Positions 1 to 5,413 of a stretch of DNA of 8,366 nucleotides are shown here, piece by piece. The stretch is taken from NCBI GenBank assembly GCA_002440085.1, contig DJRM01000133.1, forward strand, positions 1 through 8,366, written 5' to 3'. The notes beneath the pieces were generated by a model that saw only the letters and a program-made list of their open reading frames with translations, was not told where the DNA came from and made no database searches. Position numbers and translations under genes: made by a program. Each line of letters starts with the position of its first letter. The stretch's first letter is position 1. Source of the stretch: Bacteroidales bacterium UBA6360. GTDB lineage: Bacteria > Bacteroidota > Bacteroidia > Bacteroidales > UBA932.

Positions 1-55
1 GCACTTTGTCGGATGCTTACATTTATTACTAAGAAGTGCCTAATATTGCCGATGC

Positions 56-71
56 ATCACTTTTTCGTGAT
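56..71. repeat. ATCAC-N6-GTGAT inverted repeat upstream of the toxin promoter
   Basis: Perfect 5-bp arms ATCAC (56-60) and GTGAT (67-71) surround TTTTTC, ending 5 bp before the -33 element of the toxin-antitoxin promoter. Autoregulation by an MqsA-type antitoxin would need a palindrome in such a place. The arms differ from the E. coli MqsA site, and the T run at 71-75 would equally suit a weak terminator for a gene left of the window. Looser repeats also lie in 1-55: GCACTT at 1-6 pairs with AAGTGC at 34-39. No gene is visible in 1-130. Confidence 0.35.
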
Positions 72-76
72 TTTTC

Positions 77-107
77 TTGGTGAATAGGTCTTTGATGTGT
101 ATCTTTG
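77..107 (+). promoter_or_regulatory. Promoter of the toxin-antitoxin operon
   Basis: TTG at 77-79, a 20-bp spacer and TATCTTTG at 100-107 match the Bacteroidota -33/-7 consensus (TTTG, then TAnnTTTG). Transcription should start near 113-115, leaving a leader of under 20 nt before the toxin ATG at 131. No transcript data support this; the call rests on consensus and position. Confidence 0.6.
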
Positions 108-130
108 TGGCTCATTAACATTGAGAGAGG

Positions 131-502
131 ATGAAAGACAGTCAGATAAGAACAAAGGAAGAGGTGGAAAGGTTTTTGTCTCAGTTTTTTCCAAAGATGG
201 ACATCTGGGGGATATTCTTTCTGGATAGGGACAAGAATCAGGATGCGTTGGCGGCGTTTGGAATCGCGCCTAAGGAGAGGGAACGCTATGTGCGGGAGAT
301 TGAGTCTGACGATTATGTCGAGACAATAATATCGGCAATGGGAATGGGCGATATGTGGGTGTTCGGGAGAGATATAAATTGTAAGGAGGTTTATATTAAG
401 ATTTCTCTTGGTTGCCCGAATGATAAAACCATTTGCATCTCGTTTCACGAGGCGGAAAATCGCATCAGATATGCATTTAAGGATAAGGAGGACAGAATAT
501 GA
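131..502 (+). CDS. MqsR-like type II toxin (predicted mRNA interferase)
   Basis: A 123-residue protein resembling the MqsR family of RelE-fold ribonuclease toxins, which cut mRNA until bound by an MqsA antitoxin. The diagnostic part is C-terminal: Asp61-Tyr62 matches the DFY segment of E. coli MqsR, MWVFG (75-79) is followed by EVYIKI (86-91), where Tyr88 and Lys90 line up with MqsR Tyr81 and Lys83, and ICISFH (101-106) forms the last strand. The N-terminal part (EEVERFLSQFFPKMDIW) is longer than in E. coli MqsR (98 aa). The ATG at 131 is the first Met and sits just behind a purine-rich GAGAGAGG, too close for a good Shine-Dalgarno. Toxin-before-antitoxin order is the usual mqsRA arrangement, and the ATGA overlap with the next gene implies translational coupling. 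The family call rests on remembered motifs, not on a search. Confidence 0.75.
   Translation: MKDSQIRTKEEVERFLSQFFPKMDIWGIFFLDRDKNQDALAAFGIAPKERERYVREIESDDYVETIISAMGMGDMWVFGRDINCKEVYIKISLGCPNDKTICISFHEAENRIRYAFKDKEDRI
485..491 (+). promoter_or_regulatory. Strong Shine-Dalgarno of the antitoxin gene
   Basis: AAGGAGG lies 7 nt before the ATG at 499, inside the toxin's 3' end. Most genes in this window have no such site. It fixes the antitoxin start and could let the antitoxin be made in excess over the toxin from the same mRNA. Confidence 0.65.
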
Positions 503-1506
503 GAACTGAACGACAGACGGAAATCAGAAGCCCGTTCACCGGTGGTCGGGTAAAGGAGGTCTTCGATGTTGAGGAGCGGGAATTCCGAAAGGAGAAATAT
601 CTCGTGCACGTCCGCTATTATTTGTGTGAGGACACTGGCGAACAGTTCACGACGACCGAGCAGGATGCTCTCTTCTGCGATGACTTGTATTCGCAGTATA
701 GGAATGCCCATAACATTCCGTTTCCGGACGAGATACGGGCAATCAGGGAACATTATGGGCTGAACTATGCTCAGATTAGCCGTATAATGGGTTTCGGAAT
801 CAATCAGTGGAAACAGTATGAGGATGGAACTGTCCCGAGCGAGTCGAATGCGAGGCTTATACTTGCGGTACGGGAAAAGGAAGGGATGATTCGTGTCCTT
901 GAGTCCTGTCGCTCTTCGTTTGATGAGAAAGAGTATTTGAAAATTATGTCAAGGATTGAAGCATCCGATGAGGATTGTGAGAAAGATGGGGAACGGAGGC
1001 TGTTTTATGGCAAGACAGAGCGTGGCATAATGAACGGGTTTTCCGCGCCTGACGCACGAAAGCTGGAGGCTATGATAAAGTTCATAATCCGTAAGGAGAA
1101 ATTTAGCGTGTGCCCGACGAAGTTGAACAAGGAGATGTTCTATGCTGATTTCAGGCATTTTCTGAAGATGGGACATTCCATCAGCGGACTGAACTATAGG
1201 GCGATACAGTTCGGACCTGTTCCTGAACATTATGACACCATATATGACAACATCGACGGGATACGCAAGGTCAGCACCATTTCATACGACAGGGAATCCG
1301 TGAGGCTTGAACTATCAAAGGAGACGGTCGTTGACAAGGGCGTTCTTGACGCGGATGAACTTGCGACATTGGAGGACGTGACATCCGGACTATGCCCTCT
1401 GAAGACAGCGGATGTTGTTGCCAGAAGCCATGAGGAACTTGCGTGGACTGACAATGAGAAAGGTCACGGTCTTATCGCCTATTCTTATGCCTATTTCTTG
1501 AAGTAG
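499..1506 (+). CDS. Antitoxin: MqsA-type HTH fused to a Panacea (DUF4065/SocA) domain
   Basis: A 335-residue antitoxin and probable autorepressor with two modules. Residues 9-135 follow MqsA/YgiT: a zinc-ribbon-like N-terminal part (RSPFTGGRV, then YLCEDTGEQFTTTE) and an Xre-like HTH with GFGINQWKQYEDG (98-110), where Asn102 matches the DNA-reading Asn97 of MqsA. Of the four zinc cysteines of MqsA only Cys43 appears to remain, so zinc binding is unlikely. Residues 185-335 are a Panacea domain, with the signature SGLNYRAIQFGPVP (229-242) and the closing SHEELAW...LIAYSYA (310-331). Panacea domains are known to neutralise many unrelated toxins, so either module could be the one that binds the toxin. 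The gene overlaps the toxin stop (ATGA) and has a strong Shine-Dalgarno, which fix the start. The reading frame is intact. Confidence 0.8.
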   Translation: MRTERQTEIRSPFTGGRVKEVFDVEEREFRKEKYLVHVRYYLCEDTGEQFTTTEQDALFCDDLYSQYRNAHNIPFPDEIRAIREHYGLNYAQISRIMGFGINQWKQYEDGTVPSESNARLILAVREKEGMIRVLESCRSSFDEKEYLKIMSRIEASDEDCEKDGERRLFYGKTERGIMNGFSAPDARKLEAMIKFIIRKEKFSVCPTKLNKEMFYADFRHFLKMGHSISGLNYRAIQFGPVPEHYDTIYDNIDGIRKVSTISYDRESVRLELSKETVVDKGVLDADELATLEDVTSGLCPLKTADVVARSHEELAWTDNEKGHGLIAYSYAYFLK

Positions 1507-1524
1507 GGTGATAATCTGTAGAAA

Positions 1525-1576
1525 TGTAGGGAGAAAAGACGGATATTTCGCATGATTTCCTAATTTTGTCCCTACA
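1525..1576. repeat. Inverted repeat TGTAGGGA / TCCCTACA around the fic -7 element
   Basis: Perfect 8-bp arms lie at 1525-1532 and 1569-1576, 36 bp apart. The right arm touches the candidate -7 box TAATTTTG, so the pair could be an operator or the stem of a long hairpin. A 12-bp direct repeat, GTAGGGAGAAAA, covers 1526-1537 and recurs at 1903-1914 inside the fic remnant, next to its internal deletion point. Confidence 0.4.
1561..1568 (+). promoter_or_regulatory. Candidate -7 element of the fic remnant
   Basis: TAATTTTG matches TAnnTTTG exactly and ends 20 nt before the ATG at 1589. No clear TTG lies 19-21 bp upstream (around 1538-1541 the sequence reads GACG), so the promoter may be weak or decayed. 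Confidence 0.4.
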
Positions 1577-1588
1577 AATCGCATTGTT

Positions 1589-2093
1589 ATGGATAGGAGA
1601 CAGGAATTGGAGAGGCTGTTGAAGCAATTCGGACAGCTTGGGATTGGCCGGCAGATAGACTACAACAAATTCTATCTTGTACTCAATCATTACGCACTCC
1701 ACTGCCATAGAGGGTTCGACTGTGACCGAGGTTGAAAACCAGATGCTTTTCGACCACGTAATCAGTGCGGGCGGTCATACGCTTATTGAACAGTACATGA
1801 ACCTCGACCTTAAGGCGGCGTATGAAAGATGTATGGAATTGGCTGCGGCAGGAACCGACATCACCGGCGAAATGCTTCCGGCAGTCAAAGGAAAAGAAAA
1901 AAGTAGGGAGAAAATTGTCAGATTGTTGGGAGAAAACCCGAACATGACCACGGTTACGCTCGCTGAAGCCATCGGGATAAGTCCTAAGGGTGTCGAGCGG
2001 CACTTGGCCAATCTAAAAAGAAAAGGGGTCATAATCAGGGTCGGTCCTGACAAGGGCGGACACTGGGAGGTGGCGGGCGGTTGTTTATCATAA
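1589..2093 (+). pseudogene. Fic-family gene remnant: frameshifted, catalytic core deleted
   Basis: Fic proteins transfer AMP or similar groups to target proteins through an HPFxDGNGR loop. Reading from the ATG at 1589 gives an N-terminal piece ending in IDYNKFYL, then the frame breaks: the family sequence continues as YSIITHSTAIEGSTVTE one base further on, at 1680, so the G at 1679 behaves as an extra base. The second piece keeps the inhibitory motif [S/T]xxxE[G/N] (Ser-Thr-Ala-Ile-Glu-Gly at 1698-1715) and a helix that ends in MNLDLKAAYE. Near 1875-1900 it jumps to the C-terminal winged helix (SREKIVRLL...LAEAIGISPKGVERHL...GPDKGGHWEV), so the whole catalytic core is missing. A TTG at 1677 could start the second piece, but it lies inside the homologous region. 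AMPylation by this product is impossible; a leftover DNA-binding role cannot be excluded. It ends inside the first palindrome of the next gene's control region. Confidence 0.8.
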
Positions 2094-2099
2094 TAAACA
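2082..2099. promoter_or_regulatory. Upstream palindrome of a tandem operator (TGTTTAT-CATA-ATAAACA)
   Basis: Perfect 7-bp arms with a 4-bp spacer, overlapping the stop codon of the fic remnant. Its core GTTTAT-N4-ATAAAC is repeated exactly 33 bp downstream, about three helical turns away, so two dimers would sit on the same face of the DNA. Confidence 0.55.
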
Positions 2100-2112
2100 G
2101 ATTTTACTGATA

Positions 2113-2143
2113 TTTGTTTATTGAAATAAACGATGTATATTTG
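2113..2143 (+). promoter_or_regulatory. Promoter of the first AAA_14 ATPase gene
   Basis: TTTG at 2113-2116, a 19-bp spacer and TATATTTG at 2136-2143 are an almost ideal Bacteroidota promoter. Transcription should begin near 2150, leaving about 12 nt before the ATG at 2162. This rules out a start upstream of 2150 for the ATPase. Confidence 0.7.
2116..2131. promoter_or_regulatory. Second operator palindrome, in the promoter spacer
   Basis: GTTTATT-GA-AATAAAC is a perfect 7+2+7 palindrome filling the space between the -33 and -7 boxes. A protein bound here would block RNA polymerase, so repression is the natural reading. Candidate binders are the ATPase itself through its C-terminal half or a regulator encoded elsewhere; nothing here decides this. 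Confidence 0.6.
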
Positions 2144-2161
2144 CGACAAAAACGTGGTGAA

Positions 2162-3373
2162 ATGGACAGTTTATTTGACCGGCAAGTAGAGTACCTTACG
2201 GATGTTCCGATGTCATTCATCAGAAGGATGATGGACGTCATTGACTGGGGTTCGAGGCTTGTGATAATCCGTGGGCCTAAAGGAGTCGGAAAATCGACAT
2301 TGATGCAGCAGTATATTCTGAAAAACTATGCATCAACGGACAAACGTGTGTTGTATTGTTCTGCGGATACTGCGTATTTTACGAATCATACGCTACTTGA
2401 TACGGCATCGGAATTTGTTAAACACGGCGGATGCCATCTTTTCATTGATGAAATCCACAAATACGAAAACTGGAGCCGCGAGGTAAAGGAAATACATGAC
2501 TTATACAAGGGGCTGCGTGTTGTCCTGAGCGGTTCTTCGCTTCTTCATATAAATGACGGGCAGTCCGATTTGTCGAGACGGGCTGATGTGTATGATATGT
2601 CCGGCCTGTCTTTTCGGGAGTATTTGTGGTTTCGAACAGGGCAGGAAATCGAACCGGTAGAATTTGCGGAGCTGCTGGCGCGTCCAAATGACTTGTGTCT
2701 GAAAGTCAGGGAAATATGCCGTCCGATGGAATATTTTCCGGATTACTTGACCAATGGATACTATCCTTTTTCATTTGAAAGGAAAAAGACATACAGGAAG
2801 CTTATCGAGAATGTGACTAATTATATAATAGATAATGAACTCACGGAATGTCGAGGCGTAAGCGTCGGGAATACGCGGAAAATCAAGGGGATGCTTCAGG
2901 TAATTTCTTCAATGCTTCCTTATCTGGTTGATATGTCCAAGCTTTCTAAGAGTGTTTCCATTGACAGGGTTACACTTCTGAAATATTTGAAATATTTGGA
3001 TGAGGCCAAGCTCATACGCTGTCTTTATGCGGAATTGGACAAGATTACGGATCTTCAGAAACCGGACAAGATACTGATGGACAACACGAACCTTCTATAT
3101 ACATTTTCCTTTAAAGACCCGGAGATCGGCAGCGTTCGTGAGACATTCTTCTGCAATCAGCTGGCTGCGGCCGGACATGTGGTCGAGTATGGGGGTATAA
3201 AGACGGGGGATTTCAGAATCGATGGGCAAAGTGTCATCGAAGTCGGCGGCGCGGGGAAGGATTATTCGCAGATTGATGACAGCGACATCAGCAATGCGGC
3301 TCTTGCGGTAGATAACATTGAAATCGCCAACGGCAAGAAAATTCCTCTATGGGCATTCGGGTGTCTTTATTAG
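2162..3373 (+). CDS. AAA_14-family ATPase with C-terminal DUF4143-like domain
   Basis: A 403-residue protein of the AAA_14 family, which is common and often multicopy in Bacteroidales and archaea and whose biological role is not established. Walker A is GPKGVGKST (38-46), Walker B is HLFIDEIHK (92-100) and the sensor strand is VVLSGSS (120-126), followed by RRADVYDMSGLSFREY (139-154), a family hallmark. The middle part looks like a winged helix (VTLLKYLKYLDEAKLIRCLY). The C-terminal part carries RETFFCNQL (326-334), GDFRIDG (349-355) and VIEVGGAGK (358-366), the spacing of a restriction-endonuclease-like fold, and it ends with the family's PLWAFGCLY. The ATG at 2162 is chosen because the promoter's -7 box ends at 2143. 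The gene is intact and appears monocistronic behind a palindrome-covered promoter. Confidence 0.8.
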   Translation: MDSLFDRQVEYLTDVPMSFIRRMMDVIDWGSRLVIIRGPKGVGKSTLMQQYILKNYASTDKRVLYCSADTAYFTNHTLLDTASEFVKHGGCHLFIDEIHKYENWSREVKEIHDLYKGLRVVLSGSSLLHINDGQSDLSRRADVYDMSGLSFREYLWFRTGQEIEPVEFAELLARPNDLCLKVREICRPMEYFPDYLTNGYYPFSFERKKTYRKLIENVTNYIIDNELTECRGVSVGNTRKIKGMLQVISSMLPYLVDMSKLSKSVSIDRVTLLKYLKYLDEAKLIRCLYAELDKITDLQKPDKILMDNTNLLYTFSFKDPEIGSVRETFFCNQLAAAGHVVEYGGIKTGDFRIDGQSVIEVGGAGKDYSQIDDSDISNAALAVDNIEIANGKKIPLWAFGCLY

Positions 3374-3801
3374 CGGAGGTCATATATCTTAATGCCTCTC
3401 GCGAAATGTTAAATGGCGTGAAGGACGCATGGCAAATGATGAATGTTTCCCCCAAAATAGGAAATATTTCTAAAAAGTTTCCTATTTCGGGGGAAACATT
3501 GTTATTGCATCTGAAAAGGACGATGCAGCCGTTTGAAAAAGTGTCATATTATCTTGGGAAGACAGAATGCGACTTTGTCCTGCAGCGTGAAGATGCGGTG
3601 TCAGAACTGATACAGGTGTGCTGGGACATGTCCTCTCCGGAAACACGAAGTCGCGAGGTCGCCGGTCTTGTGGAGGCATCAGAAGTGACAGGGTGTGATA
3701 ATCTGACGATAGTCACGAACGGCGAGTCTTCGGAAATGGTAAATGAGGGGAAGACGATAAAGGTTGTCCCCGCATGGAAGTGGCTGCTGTCTGCGCGGTA
3801 A
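3349..3801 (+). pseudogene. C-terminal remnant of a second AAA_14/DUF4143 ATPase
   Basis: The open frame encodes up to 150 residues from an ATG that overlaps the previous gene's end, or 131 from the ATG at 3406. Only the part from about 3493 looks like a family member: ETLLLHLKR (49-57), YYLGKTECDFVLQ (67-79), LIQVCWDMSSPETRSREVAGLVEA (88-111), then IKVVPAWKWLL (137-147). These are the last 100 or so residues of a DUF4143-type nuclease-like domain from a subfamily other than the neighbouring complete copies. The ATPase and winged-helix parts are gone. The 50 residues before the break show no family resemblance, and a 59-nt palindrome lies exactly there (3442-3500), suggesting insertion- or repeat-mediated loss. 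A short expressed protein is possible but unsupported. Confidence 0.65.
3442..3500. repeat. 59-nt palindrome with 23-bp arms (one mismatch)
   Basis: The left arm (3442-3464) contains GTTTCCCCCAAAATAGGAAA and the right arm (3478-3500) contains TTTCCTATTTCGGGGGAAAC. The only mismatch is A3454 against C3488, and the loop is 13 nt. A palindrome this long is not explained by coding constraint. It does not look like a normal terminator: no T run follows, and it lies inside an open frame. It could be a small non-autonomous mobile element, a leftover insertion-sequence end, or a binding site linked to AAA_14 genes. Confidence 0.85.
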
Positions 3802-3917
3802 TGTCGTAATGTCTTCGAGAAATGTTCACATATCAGCTCATCTGCCCGAGAATCCAGCGGCGGATGAACTGCCCTATTCTACGTTCATTCCGTTTGTATT
3901 ACAATGACTTATCTGGT

Positions 3918-3933
3918 TACGAAAATTTTCGTA
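3918..3933. repeat. Perfect 16-bp palindrome TACGAAAATTTTCGTA
   Basis: It lies in the 186-bp gap between the convergent genes ending at 3801 and 3988. Two related half-motifs follow, TCGAAAAA at 3934-3941 and GCGAAAATTTTGC at 3957-3969, so the gap holds three CGAAAA boxes within 50 bp. The region is AT-rich and could help termination on either strand, but neither stem is GC-rich. No gene is apparent in 3802-3987. Confidence 0.6.
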
Positions 3934-3987
3934 TCGAAAAACTTCGTAGAGTTTGTGCGAAAATTTTGCAAAATGTTTTTCTCATAA

Positions 3988-5280
3988 TCACGGCCGCAGG
4001 CAGCCTATCGGGACGACATAAACGCCGTCGCTGCGTTTGTAGGCCATGTTTCCTACGGCTGTCAGGACCATCTTGAATGATGGAGCGTGCATTTTTTTCG
4101 TGTCGATTCTTGTTTCAAGGCAGTTTAATGATTCCGCTCCTTCGTCGATTAGTTTCTGACCGCCGAGCTTCATTTCCACGAGGGCATACTTGCCGTTACG
4201 GAGGTGGATCACGGCATCGCATTCGAGGCCGTTGCTGTCGCGGTAGTGAAAGACACTGCCGTCCAAGGCATCTGCATAGACGCGAAGATCCCTTGCCGCC
4301 ATCGTTTCAAAGAGCAGCCCCAGAGTGTTGAGGTCATTTTTCATGTCAGCCGGCCCGAGACCCAGGGCGGCTGATGCAATGGACGGATCCACAAAATAGC
4401 GTGTGTCGCTTGTCCGGATTGCCGCCTTTGAGCGGAGATTGGGATTCCATGCTTCCATATCCTCAATTACAAAAATCTTTTTGAGGACTTCGAGATAGGA
4501 AGATACCGTTCCCTCGTCAAGACTGTCCGTGTCATTGGCCGCCATGTCGTTCTTGATTCCCACAATTGGCACCTGTGTCCCCTGATGCCGCGCAAGAGAC
4601 CTCATTAGCCTTTTAGTTCTGGACGGACTCCTGTTGATGCCATCTACAGATGAAATGTCCGTTTCTGTGACGGCATCGTAATAGGCACGGGCTGTTTCGA
4701 GAGCATACTCTTGCTTGAGGCTTGTCGCGATGGGCCATCCTCCTCGGCAAATCAGGAATGATATGTCCTCTATCTTCAGAGCGCATTCTGCCAATATCCC
4801 AGTCGATGCATTGTCGAAAAGAGCGGAGAGACTGATTGCTCCGTTAGAATCCCCGGATTCAAAGAGGGACATGGGCCTCATCCGGATTCTGGAGATTCTT
4901 CCTGTTCCCGTGTGGTGGATTTTCGCCTTTTCATCACAGCTCAGCGGGACGGCTGAACCCGTGAGTATGAACTGCCCGACTTGCTTGCTTCTGTCGATTG
5001 AATATCGGACCGCGTCCCAAAGCTGTGGGATTGCCTGCCATTCGTCAAGCAGCTTTGGCTTGTCGCCTTCGAGCAGCGAGTTGATGTCCATGTCCGCCAA
5101 GATGAGATTTCTCGCATAATTTGCCGGGTCGGAAACATAGTTCACGCTTTTGGCCATCTGCTCGGCGCTTGTTGTCTTTCCGCACCATTTGGGTCCCTCA
5201 ATGACGACAGCTCCCGTGGAGTGGAGTTTTTTCTCAAGCAGTGCATCTGCAATCCGCTTCTTGTATTCAAAAGTCCCCAT
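3988..5280 (-). CDS. AAA_14/DUF4143-family ATPase, complete
   Basis: A complete 430-residue AAA_14/DUF4143 protein, diverged from the plus-strand copy. Walker A is GPKWCGKTT (29-37), Walker B is PKLLDEWQ (75-82) and the sensor strand is LTGSA (106-110). Next comes HHTGTGRISRIRMRPMSLFE (122-141), the typical arginine-rich link. A helical and winged-helix middle part contains DEGTVSSYLEVLKKIFVIEDMEAWNP (255-280). The C-terminal nuclease-like part shows LLFETMAARDLRVYA (322-336), YRDSNGLECDAVI (346-358) and ALVEMKLG (366-373): Glu325, Asp355, Glu369 and Lys371 fit a PD-(D/E)XK site. Whether it cuts nucleic acid is unknown. The gene stands alone, downstream of DUF2490 on the same strand, behind its own candidate promoter and 22-bp repeats. 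It looks intact. Confidence 0.85.
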   Translation of the reverse strand: MGTFEYKKRIADALLEKKLHSTGAVVIEGPKWCGKTTSAEQMAKSVNYVSDPANYARNLILADMDINSLLEGDKPKLLDEWQAIPQLWDAVRYSIDRSKQVGQFILTGSAVPLSCDEKAKIHHTGTGRISRIRMRPMSLFESGDSNGAISLSALFDNASTGILAECALKIEDISFLICRGGWPIATSLKQEYALETARAYYDAVTETDISSVDGINRSPSRTKRLMRSLARHQGTQVPIVGIKNDMAANDTDSLDEGTVSSYLEVLKKIFVIEDMEAWNPNLRSKAAIRTSDTRYFVDPSIASAALGLGPADMKNDLNTLGLLFETMAARDLRVYADALDGSVFHYRDSNGLECDAVIHLRNGKYALVEMKLGGQKLIDEGAESLNCLETRIDTKKMHAPSFKMVLTAVGNMAYKRSDGVYVVPIGCLRP

Positions 5281-5316
5281 CTATGTCTAATTTTTTGTGT
5301 CGGGCAAAGATGGGGA
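5274..5316. repeat. 9-bp inverted repeat linking the start codon and the -7 box
   Basis: TCCCCATCT (5274-5282) and AGATGGGGA (5308-5316) are exact complements, 25 bp apart. The left arm covers the ATG of the minus-strand ATPase, the right arm covers its -7 box. RNA begun further upstream could hide the start codon in a hairpin, whereas RNA begun at the predicted site (near 5298) could not. Confidence 0.5.
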
Positions 5317-5335
5317 TAAATATTTTGATAATCAA
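5305..5335 (-). promoter_or_regulatory. Candidate promoter of the minus-strand AAA_14 gene
   Basis: On the minus strand TTG (5335-5333), a 20-bp spacer and CATCTTTG (5312-5305) fit the phylum consensus apart from the first base of the -7 box. The start point would be near 5298, about 18 nt before the ATG. The palindrome TTGATAATCAA (5325-5335) includes the -33 box and is a possible operator. Confidence 0.5.
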
Positions 5336-5350
5336 GTAGTTGTTTTAAAA

Positions 5351-5410
5351 TTCGGTGAAATGTGGAAAATTTTTCGGTGAAATGTGGAAAATTTTTCGGT
5401 GAAATGTGGA
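5351..5410. repeat. 22-bp tandem repeats, two full and one partial copy
   Basis: The unit starts TTCGGTGAAATGTGGA and ends AAATTT. Copies start at 5351, 5373 and 5395; the first two are identical over 22 bp, and the third matches for 16 bp and then runs into the DUF2490 stop codon (5414-5416). Read on the minus strand the core is CCACATTTCACCGAA. A 22-bp period puts each copy on the same DNA face, as in iterons or multi-site operators. The array separates DUF2490 from the ATPase promoter. Confidence 0.85.
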
Positions 5411-5413
5411 TTT

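Noticed and set aside
1677..2093. An independent 138-residue HTH protein starting at TTG 1677
   Set aside because: Its first residues continue a Fic N-terminal region encoded in another frame from 1589, so it is part of a broken fic gene rather than a new gene. A residual function is raised as a finding.
2114..2161. Start of the first AAA_14 gene at TTG 2114
   Set aside because: This stretch contains the -33 and -7 boxes and an operator palindrome, and lies upstream of the predicted transcription start; the ATG at 2162 fits.
3442..3500. The 59-nt palindrome as a rho-independent terminator of the first AAA_14 gene
   Set aside because: No T run follows on either strand, the arms are far longer than usual, and it sits 69 bp past the stop inside another open frame. 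Partial termination cannot be excluded.
3822..4076. An 84-codon plus-strand open frame after the ATPase remnant
   Set aside because: It reads through the CGAAAA palindromes and into the antisense of the minus-strand ATPase, with no recognisable domain.
5351..5410. The 22-bp repeats as a CRISPR array
   Set aside because: The copies abut each other with no spacers, and there are no cas genes.
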